From assembly GCF_030654605.1 (NCBI RefSeq), contig NZ_JAURXB010000023.1, positions 36,351 to 100,350 of the forward strand: a stretch of DNA of 64,000 nucleotides, given 5' to 3'. The notes beneath the pieces are model-generated. The model made no database searches, was not told where the DNA came from, and worked only from the letters and a program-made list of their open reading frames with translations. The DNA is from Bradyrhizobium sp. Lineage in GTDB: Bacteria; Pseudomonadota; Alphaproteobacteria; Rhizobiales; Xanthobacteraceae. Of this stretch, positions 36,932 to 48,223 are shown in pieces (the stretch's first letter is position 1; every line of letters begins with the position of its first letter). The position numbers were made by a program, and so were the translations under genes.

Positions 36932-38518
36932 TCAATAGCCGAGTGCGCAGCCGTCCTTGCGCGGGTCGGAACCGCCGGTCAGCGTGCCCTTGTCCCAGTC
37001 GATCCAGATCGCCTGACCGCCGCCGAGCGGCCCAACCACGCTGGTGGTCTTGTGCCCGATCTTCTTCAGGCCCTCGACGATGTCAGCGGGGATGCCGTCC
37101 TCGAGCTGGTAGACGCCCTCGTAATGCAGGCCGCGCGGCATATCGATGGCTTCCTGCACGTCGCAGCCGTAGTCGAGCATGTTGGTCAACACATGGCTCT
37201 GCCCGACCGGCTGGTACTGCCCGCCCATCACGCCGAACGGCATCACGGCGCGGCCATTTTTGGTCACAAGGCTCGGAATGATGGTGTGCAGCGGCCGCTT
37301 GCGGGGCGCGATGCAGTTGGGATGGCCGGGCTCGATGCGGAAACCGCCGGCGCGGTTCTGCAGGAGAACGCCGGTCTTATTGGACACGATGGCCGCACCG
37401 AAGGAATGCGCGACCGAGTTGATGAACGAACAGGCGTTGCGATCCCTGTCCACCACGGTGATGTAGACCGTCGAGGGATTGATCGGCGGCGTCACCACCG
37501 GCAGATCGAGCATGCCGTCCATCCGGATCTTGCCAACGTATTCATCGACGAATTCCGGGGTCAGGATACGCGTCACATCGACGTTGACCTGAGCGGGATC
37601 GCCGACGTACTGCTCGCGCATCAAATACGCGACCCGCGCGGCCTCGGCTTCGAGATGAAAGCGCTCGACGCTCATGGGTTTGAATTTCGTCAAATCGAAG
37701 CGCGACAGGATATTCAGCATCACCAGCATGGTGATCCCCGGACCGTTCGGCGGGCATTGCCAGACGTCGTGGCCCTTGTACAAAGTGCCGATCGGCGAGG
37801 TGGTCTCGGTGGTGTGCGCCTCAAAATCGTCCAGCGTGTGCAGCCCGCCGATGCCGCGCAGGGTCTCGACCATGTCCTCGGCGATGTCGCCCTTGTAGAA
37901 CGCGTCGCGGCCGTCCTTGGCGATCGCGCGCAGCGTCTTGCCGAGTTCGGGCTGATGGATCACGTCGCCGGCCATCGCCGGCTTGCCGTTGGGCAGCAGA
38001 TAGCGCTCGGTGTTGGTGCCCTTCTTCAGCTTGTCGAACTGGTTGTTCCAGTCAAAGGCGATGCGCGGCGAGACGACATAGCCATCTTCGGCAGCCTTGA
38101 TCGCGGGCTGCAGCAGGGTATCGAACCCGAGCTTGCCGTGATCGCGCAGGATGGTGGCCCAGGCATCGACCGAGCCCGGGATGGAGACCGCGTGTGCCGA
38201 GGTCAGCGGGATCGATTTGATCTTGCGCTCGAGATACCATTCCGGCGTCGCCGCCTGCGGCGCGCGGCCCGAGCCGTTATAGGCCACGATCTTGCCCTCG
38301 CCCTTGGGCTGCAGCAGCGCGAAGCAGTCGCCGCCAATCCCGGTGGATTGCGGCTCGATCACGCCCAGCAGCGCGCAGGCCGCCACCGCGGCGTCGGCGG
38401 CGGTGCCGCCGGCTTTCAGCACCTCGATCGCCGCAAGGGCTGCCAGCGGATGCGACGTCGCCACCATTCCGTTCTGGGCGTGGACCGTGGACCGGCCGGC
38501 GAGATGGAAATTCCTCAT
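36932..38518 (-). CDS. gamma-glutamyltransferase family protein
   Basis: MVATSHPLAALAAIEVLKAGGTAADAAVAACALLGVIEPQSTGIGGDCFALL; TTSPIGTLYKGHDVWQCPPNGPGITMLVMLNIL; PPINPSTVYITVVDRDRNACSFINSV. Confidence 0.92.
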   Translation of the reverse strand: MRNFHLAGRSTVHAQNGMVATSHPLAALAAIEVLKAGGTAADAAVAACALLGVIEPQSTGIGGDCFALLQPKGEGKIVAYNGSGRAPQAATPEWYLERKIKSIPLTSAHAVSIPGSVDAWATILRDHGKLGFDTLLQPAIKAAEDGYVVSPRIAFDWNNQFDKLKKGTNTERYLLPNGKPAMAGDVIHQPELGKTLRAIAKDGRDAFYKGDIAEDMVETLRGIGGLHTLDDFEAHTTETTSPIGTLYKGHDVWQCPPNGPGITMLVMLNILSRFDLTKFKPMSVERFHLEAEAARVAYLMREQYVGDPAQVNVDVTRILTPEFVDEYVGKIRMDGMLDLPVVTPPINPSTVYITVVDRDRNACSFINSVAHSFGAAIVSNKTGVLLQNRAGGFRIEPGHPNCIAPRKRPLHTIIPSLVTKNGRAVMPFGVMGGQYQPVGQSHVLTNMLDYGCDVQEAIDMPRGLHYEGVYQLEDGIPADIVEGLKKIGHKTTSVVGPLGGGQAIWIDWDKGTLTGGSDPRKDGCALGY

Positions 38519-38624
38519 GCCAAATTGCTCACTTTTGCGATTTTGTCGTGGTTTCGGGCGCGGGTTTACTTGGCATATTTGGGAACCGATGGGAATGCTC
38601 AGGGATGCATGGGGCCCTCTCTTG

Positions 38625-38745
38625 GTCGTCCCTGCGAACGCAGGGACCCATCCACCGCGGCCCATCGATAGGAAGACGGAGCCGGAGACCTTGGTTCACG
38701 ATGAGCGCCCGGGATTATAGGCCCCTGCGTTCGTTCGCAGGGCGA
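38625..38745. repeat. inverted intergenic repeat (gtccctgcgaacgcagggac / ccctgcgttcgttcgcagggc)
   Basis: Two GC-rich hairpins flanking a short spacer between GGT and trhO. Confidence 0.6.
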
Positions 38746-38792
38746 CGGTTTGCGGTCTTTCCCCTGCCCCACCCGCCTGATAAGCCTCCGCC

Positions 38793-39545
38793 ATGCCCTT
38801 CACCGTCGCCGCTTTCTACCAGTTTGCCGCCTTGCCGGACTTCCGCGAACTCCGGGAGCCGCTGCGGGCGATCTGCGCCGGTCTGGAACTGAAAGGCAGC
38901 GTGCTGCTGGCGCATGAGGGCATCAACGGCACGATCGCGGGAAGCGAAGGCGATATCGGCGGCCTGATCGCGGAATTGCGCGATGGTGCACTGTTCGGCG
39001 GCCGGCTCGACCATCTCGAACTAAAATTCTCGGGCGCCGAGGAAATGCCGTTCCGGCGCCTCAAGGTCCGTCTGAAAAAGGAAATCGTCACCCTCGGCGA
39101 TCCCACGGTTGATCCGACCCGGCAGGTCGGGATCTATGTCGACCCCGCCGACTGGAACGCGCTGATCGCCGCCCCCGACACGCTCGTGATCGACACCCGC
39201 AATGAATTCGAGGTGGCGATGGGCACCTTCCCCGGCGCGGTCGATCCCGGCATCAGGAATTTTGGGCAGTTCAAGGATTTCGCCACCCAGCGGCTCGACC
39301 CGGCGAAGCATCAGAAGATCGCAATGTTCTGCACCGGTGGCATCCGCTGCGAAAAGGCCAGCGCCTGGCTGCTCGGGCGTGGTTTTGCCGAGGTCTATCA
39401 TCTCAAGGGCGGCATCCTCAAATACCTCGAAGGCGTGCCGGAGGCGGAGAGCCGCTGGCGCGGCGAATGTTTCGTCTTCGATGACCGCGTCGCGCTCGGC
39501 CACGGCCTGCGTGAACGCCGAACGGAGCATGATTCAGATGACTGA
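38793..39545 (+). CDS. trhO: rhodanese-like tRNA uridine(34) hydroxylase
   Basis: VAAFYQFAALPDFRELREPLRAICAGLELKGSVLLAHEGINGTIAGS; DTRNEFEVAMGTFPGAVDPGI; MFCTGGIRCEKASAWLLGRGFAEVYHLKGGILKYLE. Confidence 0.95.
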   Translation: MPFTVAAFYQFAALPDFRELREPLRAICAGLELKGSVLLAHEGINGTIAGSEGDIGGLIAELRDGALFGGRLDHLELKFSGAEEMPFRRLKVRLKKEIVTLGDPTVDPTRQVGIYVDPADWNALIAAPDTLVIDTRNEFEVAMGTFPGAVDPGIRNFGQFKDFATQRLDPAKHQKIAMFCTGGIRCEKASAWLLGRGFAEVYHLKGGILKYLEGVPEAESRWRGECFVFDDRVALGHGLRERRTEHDSDD

Positions 39546-39753
39546 CACGAAGACGCTCAGCGACCGCATCGACGCACTCGAAATCCGGCTCTCGTTCCAG
39601 GACGAAACCATCGACACGCTGAACAAGACCATAACAGCGCAATGGCAGCAGATCGACGCCTTGACGCGGCAGGTCGCGGGCCTGAGCGAACGGCTGCAGG
39701 AGGCGGAAGCTAGCGCGCCGGGCGCGACCGACGAGCCGCCGCCGCATTACTAG
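39538..39753 (+). CDS. slyX: SlyX family protein
   Basis: MTDTKTLSDRIDALEIRLSFQDETIDTLNKTITAQWQQIDALTRQVAGLSERLQEAE...DEPPPHY; overlaps the trhO stop. Confidence 0.92.
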   Translation: MTDTKTLSDRIDALEIRLSFQDETIDTLNKTITAQWQQIDALTRQVAGLSERLQEAEASAPGATDEPPPHY

Positions 39754-39787
39754 AGCGCGGCTAACGCACCCCGAAAGCCACAAAGAG

Positions 39788-39811
39788 AACGGCCTCCGCA
39801 AGGAGGCCGTT
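39788..39811. terminator. bidirectional hairpin terminator
   Basis: AACGGCCTCC-gcaa-GGAGGCCGTT between slyX (+) and the 39835-40095 gene (-). Confidence 0.8.
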
Positions 39812-39834
39812 CGACTCAATCTCAACCGATGCGA

Positions 39835-40095
39835 TCAATCGCGCTCGATGATGACGGTCTTGCGATCCCGGTCGTAATCGCGATCGCCGCGATTCTTCTT
39901 GATCACCACGGTCTCGTCACGATCACGATAATGGCGCTCTCGGATCACCTCTCGCTCGCGGACGCGGTCAGGACTGGATCCGACTGTCACGCCGACGCCG
40001 TTCGGGCCGACGCCAACGCCAACCTGCGCAGTGGCGGGCACGGCAAGACAGATTCCGGCCACGGCGAGGCTTACGATTGCAAAACGCTTGATCAT
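39835..40095 (-). CDS. exported small protein with Arg/Asp-rich tail
   Basis: MIKRFAIVSLAVAGICLAVPATAQVGVGVGPNGVGVTVGSSPDRVREREVIRERHYRDRDETVVIKKNRGDRDYDRDRKTVIIERD. Confidence 0.75.
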   Translation of the reverse strand: MIKRFAIVSLAVAGICLAVPATAQVGVGVGPNGVGVTVGSSPDRVREREVIRERHYRDRDETVVIKKNRGDRDYDRDRKTVIIERD

Positions 40096-40188
40096 TGCAT
40101 GCTCCTCAATGTGTGAATTATCGGGGGGCAATTCACGCCGACGGCTATTGTTCCGCAGCCGATCGACGACTGACTGCGCGATCAGCCG

Positions 40189-40323
40189 TTACGACCTGAC
40201 GACAAACCAGATCACGACAGCGACGGTGAGCACGATGACGAAGAACCACCCAATGTGCGTGACCTGCTTCGAACTTCCGCTTCGCGGGGAATCGTTGGCG
40301 GCGTGATTGAACTTCGTTTGCAT
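40189..40323 (-). CDS. 44-aa single-TM small protein
   Basis: MQTKFNHAANDSPRSGSSKQVTHIGWFFVIVLTVAVVIWFVVRS*; below the ORF-track cutoff; same strand downstream of 40369-40590. Confidence 0.55.
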   Translation of the reverse strand: MQTKFNHAANDSPRSGSSKQVTHIGWFFVIVLTVAVVIWFVVRS

Positions 40324-40368
40324 ATCAGCGGCCGATCGGCGCATTGCGGCGGATTGCGCCGCGCAAAC

Positions 40369-42310
<1,942 letters not shown>

Positions 42311-42321
42311 AGGAGCCGGCC

Positions 42322-43698
42322 ATGGCTGTGATCGATGCCCTTACGGAAATCGTCGGAGAAGGGGGCGTGCTGGACGCCGCCGAGGTCGCCAGGCGATCCG
42401 CAGGCGCACTGCGCTGGGACACGCTGCAGGCGCAGGCACTGGTTCGCCCGAAAACCACCGGCGAGGTCGCGCGCGTACTGCGCTGGTGCCACGACCATGG
42501 TGTCGCGGTGGTAACCCAGGGCGGCCTAACCGGCCTCGTTCACGGTGCCGATGCCGCGCCTACTGAAGTGATCCTGTCGATGGAGCGGATGCGCGAAATC
42601 GAGGAGATCGATCCGGTGCAGCGCACCGCCGTGGTTCAGGCTGGCGTGGTGCTGCAGACGCTGCAGGAAGCGGTCGAGGCGCAAGATCTGAGTTTTCCGC
42701 TCGACCTCGGCGCCCGCGGCAGCGCGACCATCGGCGGCAACGCCGCAACCAATGCCGGCGGCAATCGGGTGATCCGCTACGGCATGACCCGCGACATGAT
42801 CCTCGGCCTCGAAGTAGTGCTGGCGGATGGTACCGTCGTCTCCTCGATGAATCACCTGATCAAGAACAATGCCGGTTACGACCTCAAACAGGTCTTCATC
42901 GGCTCCGAGGGCACGCTCGGGGTGATCACACGATTGGTGCTGCGGCTGCGGGAAAAGCCGGCCGCGCAGGACGTCGCGATCGTCGCAGTACCGGACTTCG
43001 ATTGCCTGCCCAAGCTGTTGAAGCACATGGATCAGAGCCTCAGCGGATCGCTGTCGGCCTTCGAAGTGATGTGGCAATCGTTCTATCGGCTGGTGACGTC
43101 GGCGCCCGCCAAGGGCAAGCCGCCGGTCAGCCAGGACCATCCCTATTATGTCCTGGTCGAAAGCCTCGGGGCCAACGCCGGGCCCGACTCCGAACGCTTC
43201 GTCGCCGCGCTGGGATCGGCGCTGGAAGCCAACCTGATTTCAGATGCCGCCGTAGCGAAATCCGAAAATGACCGGCGCGCGTTCTGGGCGCTACGCGACG
43301 ACGTCGCCCAAGTCGTGGTCGGCGGCATGCCCGTGGTGTTCGACATTTCCTTGCCGATCAACGCGATGGAGCAATATGTCGCCACCTTGAGCCAGGACCT
43401 GCAGTCGACCATCGGCGAGCACAGACTCTGGATCTTCGGTCATCTCGGCGACGGTAACCTGCACGTCATCGTGCAGGTGCAGCTCAAGGACTACCTGGCG
43501 TTACGCCCGAAGATCGAAGCCGTGGTCTACGGTCCGCTCGGCAAGCTCGGCGGCTCCATCTCGGCCGAGCATGGTATTGGACTGGAGAAGAAGCCCTATC
43601 TATCGGTGTGCAGAAGCGACACCGAAATGGCGGTGATGCGGCGACTAAAGACGGCGCTCGATCCGGCCGGCATTCTCAATCCCGGCAAGATCTTCTGA
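42322..43698 (+). CDS. FAD-binding oxidase (GlcD/D-2-hydroxyglutarate dehydrogenase-like)
   Basis: ALVRPKTTGEVARVLRWCHDHGVAVVTQGGLTGLVHGA...GNAATNAGGNRVIRYGMTRDMILGLEVVLADG...HLGDGNLHVIV...SAEHGIGLEKKPYL. Confidence 0.92.
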   Translation: MAVIDALTEIVGEGGVLDAAEVARRSAGALRWDTLQAQALVRPKTTGEVARVLRWCHDHGVAVVTQGGLTGLVHGADAAPTEVILSMERMREIEEIDPVQRTAVVQAGVVLQTLQEAVEAQDLSFPLDLGARGSATIGGNAATNAGGNRVIRYGMTRDMILGLEVVLADGTVVSSMNHLIKNNAGYDLKQVFIGSEGTLGVITRLVLRLREKPAAQDVAIVAVPDFDCLPKLLKHMDQSLSGSLSAFEVMWQSFYRLVTSAPAKGKPPVSQDHPYYVLVESLGANAGPDSERFVAALGSALEANLISDAAVAKSENDRRAFWALRDDVAQVVVGGMPVVFDISLPINAMEQYVATLSQDLQSTIGEHRLWIFGHLGDGNLHVIVQVQLKDYLALRPKIEAVVYGPLGKLGGSISAEHGIGLEKKPYLSVCRSDTEMAVMRRLKTALDPAGILNPGKIF

Positions 43699-44004
43699 CG
43701 GTATTTCCGGCGCGCCAAATGCCCGCTATCGGGCAGATAAAGCTGGGGATTTTGCCGCCATCTGATCAATATTGTACAGACAGGTGCGCTCCAGTTGGGG
43801 TCGATTATTCGCGATGAGATTGCACCCTCATCAATGATGTGAATGAGCCGGTGCTTGAAACAGAAATTCCGACCCCAGCCCGTTTGGAATTTCCGTTTTT
43901 TGAGCTACCGCTCGACCTTATCGCCAGGCTGGAGGACTGTGCGGACAAGGTCTCACTGTTTGAAACAGTAACGACATCGCCGTGGTCGTCACGGTGCCTC
44001 CGTG

Positions 44005-45618
44005 CTAGCGAGCATCCTGCAGGATCATGTCCGACGCCTTCTCGGCGATCATAATGACAGGGGCGTTGGTATTGCCCGATACCAGATCCGGCATGACGGA
44101 GGCATCGACGACACGCAGGCCTTCGATCCCGCGAAGGCGAAGCCGCTGATCCACCACCGCAAGCGAGTCGTTGCCCATCCGGCAGGTCGAGGTCGGATGA
44201 TAGACCGTGCTGCCGCGCTTTCGGCAAAACGCCAGCAGATCCTCGTCGCTTACGACCTTCGCGCCGGGGTCGGCCTCCTCGACCACGAAAGGTTTCAGCG
44301 CCGGCGCGGCCAGAATTTTGCGCAGGATCTTGAGGCCCTCGACATTGACGTTTCGATCGGTTTCAGTCGCGAGATAGTTGATGCGGATCTCCGGCGCCGC
44401 CATCGGGTCGGCGCTCTTGATCCGCAGCGTGCCGCGGCTCTCCGGCCGCACCTGGCAGACCGATGCGCTGAACGCCGAATAGGGATGCAGCTTCTCGCCC
44501 ATCTTGTCGGTCGAGAACGGCAGAAAGTGGATCTGGACGTCGGGTGACGCCAGCCGCGGATCGGTCTTGAAGAACGCGCCCGAGGTGCCAGCGGCGATGG
44601 TAAGCGGCCCCGTGCGGAACGCGGCATAGCGCGCGCCGGCCATGATGCGGCGGCCCGGATGATTGACGATGTCGTTGAGCGTGATCGGCTGCGAGCAACG
44701 CATGACGATGCGGACCTGCATGTGATCCTGCAAGTCGTTGCCAACGCCGGGAGCGTCGAGCACGACGTCGATGCCGTGGCTCTTCAACAGTTCCGCCGGT
44801 CCGACACCGGAAAGCTGCAGCAGTTGCGGCGAATTATAGGCACCGCTCGAGATCAGGATTTCCTTGCGCGCCCGCACCGTGCGCAACGCCCCGTTCTGGC
44901 GGTATTCGACGCCGGCGGCGCGCCGGCCCTCGAACAGGATACGCTGCGCCAGCGCCGCGGTTTCGATATGCAGGTTGCGACGTCCCTTGGCCGGCTTCAG
45001 ATACGACCTCGCCGTGCTCGCCCGCCGGCCGTTGCGCGTTGTGGTCTGAAACCAGCCTGCGCCTTCCTGCGTCGCGCCGTTGAAGTCGGGATTGTCAGGA
45101 ATACCGGATTCGACCGCCGCCTTGATGAAGGCGCCCGACAGCGGGTCGGCATGCAGCATATTGGACACCGGCAGCGGACCGCCGGCGCCGTGATAATCAT
45201 CGGCGCCGCGCTCCTGGTCTTCGGCCTTCTTGAAATAGGGCAGCACGTCGTCGAAACCCCAGCCAGTGTTGCCGTGCTGGCGCCAGCGATCGTAGTCCTC
45301 GTGCTGGCCGCGAACGTAGAGCAGGCCGTTGATCGAGCTCGACCCGCCCAGCACTTTTCCGCGCGGCTGAAACACCTGGCGTCCGTTCAATCCCGGCTCG
45401 GGCTCGGTCTGGTACATCCAGTTGACGGTCTTCTCCTTGAACAGCATTCCATAGCCGAGCGGCACGTGGATCCAGAGATTGCTGTCCTTCGGTCCTGCTT
45501 CGAGCAGCAGCACCGAATGCTTGCCGTCGGCGCTGAGCCGATTGGCGAGCACGCAACCGGCGGAGCCGGCGCCGACGATGACGTAGTCGAATTCGGAAGG
45601 AGATTTTTCAGTCGTCAT
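44005..45618 (-). CDS. GMC family oxidoreductase (choline dehydrogenase-like)
   Basis: FDYVIVGAGSAGCVLANRLSADGKHSVLLLEAGPKDSNLWIHVPLGYG; GKVLGGSSSINGLLYVRGQHEDYD; YHPTSTCRMGNDSLAVVD. Confidence 0.94.
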   Translation of the reverse strand: MTTEKSPSEFDYVIVGAGSAGCVLANRLSADGKHSVLLLEAGPKDSNLWIHVPLGYGMLFKEKTVNWMYQTEPEPGLNGRQVFQPRGKVLGGSSSINGLLYVRGQHEDYDRWRQHGNTGWGFDDVLPYFKKAEDQERGADDYHGAGGPLPVSNMLHADPLSGAFIKAAVESGIPDNPDFNGATQEGAGWFQTTTRNGRRASTARSYLKPAKGRRNLHIETAALAQRILFEGRRAAGVEYRQNGALRTVRARKEILISSGAYNSPQLLQLSGVGPAELLKSHGIDVVLDAPGVGNDLQDHMQVRIVMRCSQPITLNDIVNHPGRRIMAGARYAAFRTGPLTIAAGTSGAFFKTDPRLASPDVQIHFLPFSTDKMGEKLHPYSAFSASVCQVRPESRGTLRIKSADPMAAPEIRINYLATETDRNVNVEGLKILRKILAAPALKPFVVEEADPGAKVVSDEDLLAFCRKRGSTVYHPTSTCRMGNDSLAVVDQRLRLRGIEGLRVVDASVMPDLVSGNTNAPVIMIAEKASDMILQDAR

Positions 45619-45720
45619 GGTGTGCGTTAGCCCCCGGTCTGGTCCGCGCTTCCTCGGCTTTTTAGGCATACCGAAGTGGAATGTCACGGGCGAGAACCTT
45701 TCGCATCGCAACATGCGCTT

Positions 45721-45749
45721 AATCATCCGATGTTTAACATCGGATGATT
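45721..45749. promoter_or_regulatory. 29-bp perfect palindrome, probable GntR operator
   Basis: AATCATCCGATGTT-T-AACATCGGATGATT; 14-bp arms, 1-nt centre; lies between the divergent GMC gene and GntR gene. Confidence 0.75.
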
Positions 45750-45823
45750 GCGCCGGCAATCGGCCGCATGATAGGTTGCCGGCTGACCGGCCCCTAGAGC
45801 CGGACACCGGGAGCCGAAACGTC

Positions 45824-46612
45824 TTGCTGAGGACGCGCACGAAATCCGCCGACAAGGGTACAAAACCGGGCCGCATTCATGCGGTGCTGACGACGCTCGG
45901 CAGCGAGATCGCGCAGGATGTCATCGCGGTCGGCGAGGCGCTGCCCCCCGAGCATGATCTGGAAATCCGTTTCGGGGTCGGACGCGGCGTGGTTCGCGAG
46001 GCGATCAAGACACTCGCGGCAAAAGGTCTCGTCAGCGTGCGGCCACGGCATGGCACCCATGTGCGGCCGCGCCGGGACTGGAGCCTGCTCGACCGCGACG
46101 TGCTGACATGGCTGGCCGGAAGCCGCGAGCCCGACCGCGAACTGCTGCTGGCGATTCAGGAAGTGCGGTTGATCATCGAGCCGGCAGCCGCAGCCCTCGC
46201 TGCCGAGCGGGCGACCAAGACCGACCGGCAGCGCATCAATGCCGCGCTGGTGGCGATGGAAACCTCGCACGATCAGGCCAGCGCCACCGCCGCCGACAAG
46301 GCATTCCACCTTGCCATCCTCGATGCGACGCATAATCCGGTGCTGCAGGGGTTTCGCGGCGCGATCGATACCATTCTGAGCGCGGTGTTTCTGGTCGCGG
46401 TCGGCACCACCGGCTGGTTCGAGGACAATCTGCCCAATCACGCCGTCGCCGCGCGCGCCATCGACGAGGGCAATGCCAGGAAGGCCCGCGCCGCCATGGA
46501 GCAGGTGCTGGGCTATACGCAGCTCAGACTGTCGAAACGCACAACGGCGAAATCGCGCAAGCCGGCCGCGAAGGCCGCCGCGAGAGTCAAAGGGAAGCGC
46601 AATGCAGCGTGA
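45824..46612 (+). CDS. FadR/GntR (FCD) family transcriptional regulator
   Basis: RIHAVLTTLGSEIAQDVIAVGEALPPEHDLEIRFGVGRGVVREAIKTLAAKGLVSVRPRHGTHVRPRRDW; TTG start at 45824 chosen so the palindrome is upstream. Confidence 0.88.
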   Translation: MLRTRTKSADKGTKPGRIHAVLTTLGSEIAQDVIAVGEALPPEHDLEIRFGVGRGVVREAIKTLAAKGLVSVRPRHGTHVRPRRDWSLLDRDVLTWLAGSREPDRELLLAIQEVRLIIEPAAAALAAERATKTDRQRINAALVAMETSHDQASATAADKAFHLAILDATHNPVLQGFRGAIDTILSAVFLVAVGTTGWFEDNLPNHAVAARAIDEGNARKARAAMEQVLGYTQLRLSKRTTAKSRKPAAKAAARVKGKRNAA

Positions 46613-47420
46613 CGTGAGTGCCCTGCAGCCGCGCTGGCTGACGCGCGGCCTGGCGTCGGCCGGTGGCGCGGCGATGTTCGTTGCGCCGCTGTTGGCGCTG
46701 GTGCTGATCTGGGCGATTGCGGTGCCGCTGTTCGACATCAATCCCCGCGTCTTCCCCTCGGTTGCCGCGGTGGCCGGGGCTGCGATGGAATCGATCCGCG
46801 ACGGTTCCCTGATCGAGCACATCGGCGCGAGCCTGCTCCGCGTCGGGTTGGGAACGCTGATCGGAATCGTGACCGCGGTGCCGCTCGGGATTGCGATGGG
46901 CGTCAGCCCGGCGGTTTCGACGTTTCTGACGCCGCTGTTTCGTTTCTTTTCGGTGCTGGCGGGCATCGCCTGGATCCCGATCGCGACGCTGTGGTTCGGC
47001 TACGGTTTCGGCGCGATCATTTTTGTCATTTTCAACGCGGTTTTCTTTGTCGTCGCCTACAATACGCTGCTCGGGGTCTCGACCATTCCCCTCACCCTTC
47101 GCAACGCCGCGGCCTCGCTGGGCGCGGGGCGATGGGCGTTGCTGACCGAGGTGCTGTTGCCGGGCGCGTTGCCCAACATCGTCACTGGTATCCGCACCGG
47201 GCTCGGCTTTGCATGGCGCGGCCTGATCGCGGCGGAGATGATCGCGACCAATGTCGGCCTCGGCTACATGCTGTTCGTGGCGCGCGATTTCTACCGCACC
47301 GAGGTGATCATCCTCGGCATGATCGTGATCGGCGCGATCTGGCTGTTGATCGACCGCCTGTTGCTGGTTCCGCTGGAGCGTTCGACGATCGAGCGCTGGG
47401 GCATGGTGAGGCGCGCATGA
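46602..47420 (+). CDS. ABC transporter permease (SsuC/TauC-like), first
   Basis: GTLIGIVTAVPLGIAMGVSPAVSTFLTPLFRFFSVLAGIAWIPIATLWFGYGFGAIIFVIFNAVFFVVAYNTLLGV; EVLLPGALPNIVTGIRTGLGFAWRGLIAAEM. Confidence 0.92.
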   Translation: MQRDVSALQPRWLTRGLASAGGAAMFVAPLLALVLIWAIAVPLFDINPRVFPSVAAVAGAAMESIRDGSLIEHIGASLLRVGLGTLIGIVTAVPLGIAMGVSPAVSTFLTPLFRFFSVLAGIAWIPIATLWFGYGFGAIIFVIFNAVFFVVAYNTLLGVSTIPLTLRNAAASLGAGRWALLTEVLLPGALPNIVTGIRTGLGFAWRGLIAAEMIATNVGLGYMLFVARDFYRTEVIILGMIVIGAIWLLIDRLLLVPLERSTIERWGMVRRA

Positions 47421-48223
47421 ATATCCTGTTGCGCAGCTGGAGCGCCTATACCCGCGCCACCGCGCGCTGGCCGGGGCTCGCGGCGCTGGTGCCGTTCATC
47501 CCCGTCATCGCGCTCTGGGTCGCCGTCACCGAATCCGGGATGTTTCCGCGCGCTTTTCTGCCGGGGCCGGTCGAGGTGGTAAAAGCGTTCTTCAGCCTGA
47601 CCTACCGCGGCATCCTGCCCGACTATCTGCAGGACAGCCTGGTGCGCCTGTTCACCGGCGCGGCACTCGGCATGCTCATCGGTATTCCCTTAGGCGTCCT
47701 GATTGGCACCAGCAGATGGGCGCACCGCGTATCGTGGCCGATCCTGTTGTTCTTCCAGGCCATCGGCGACATCGCCTGGCTGCCGATCCTCTTGATCTGG
47801 TTCGGCTTCGGCCTCACCACCATGACTTTTGTCATTGTCTACACTGTGTTGTTCCCCGTGGTGCTCAATACCGTGCTCGGCGTCGAATCGGTGCCGCGTG
47901 ACCTCGCCCGCGCCGCGCGCAGCCTCGGCGCCTCGCCAGCGCGCGTGCTGTGGGAAGTCACCCTGCCCGGCGCGCTGCCCAATATCATCACCGGTCTGCG
48001 CAACGGTCTCGGCTACGGCTGGCGCGCACTGATCGCCGTCGAGATGATCGTCGGCACCAGCGGCATCGGCTTTCTGATGTTCGACGCACGCCGCTCCGGC
48101 TCCGTGGTCGAGATCCTGCTCGGCATGATCATCCTGGGATTGCTCTGGTATATCGTGGACGCCTGGATCCTTGCGCCGATCGAGCGCGCGACGGGCCAGC
48201 GCTGGGGATTGGTGACGTCATGA
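47417..48223 (+). CDS. ABC transporter permease (SsuC/TauC-like), second
   Basis: GMLIGIPLGVLIGTSRWAHRVSWPILLFFQAIGDIAWLPILLIWFGFGLTTMTFVIVYTVLFPVVLNTVLGVESV; EVTLPGALPNIITGLRNGLGYGWRALIAVEMI. Confidence 0.92.
   Translation: MNILLRSWSAYTRATARWPGLAALVPFIPVIALWVAVTESGMFPRAFLPGPVEVVKAFFSLTYRGILPDYLQDSLVRLFTGAALGMLIGIPLGVLIGTSRWAHRVSWPILLFFQAIGDIAWLPILLIWFGFGLTTMTFVIVYTVLFPVVLNTVLGVESVPRDLARAARSLGASPARVLWEVTLPGALPNIITGLRNGLGYGWRALIAVEMIVGTSGIGFLMFDARRSGSVVEILLGMIILGLLWYIVDAWILAPIERATGQRWGLVTS

Noticed and set aside
36704-38671. 655-aa + strand ORF
   Set aside because: Antisense to the gamma-glutamyltransferase gene, which has clear family motifs.
43805-44227. 140-aa minus ORF
   Set aside because: Out of frame with and overlapping the C-terminus of the GMC oxidoreductase; no convincing protein features.
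45721-45749. Rho-independent terminator
   Set aside because: Perfect palindrome with 1-nt centre and no T tract, located between divergent promoters; operator is the better reading.
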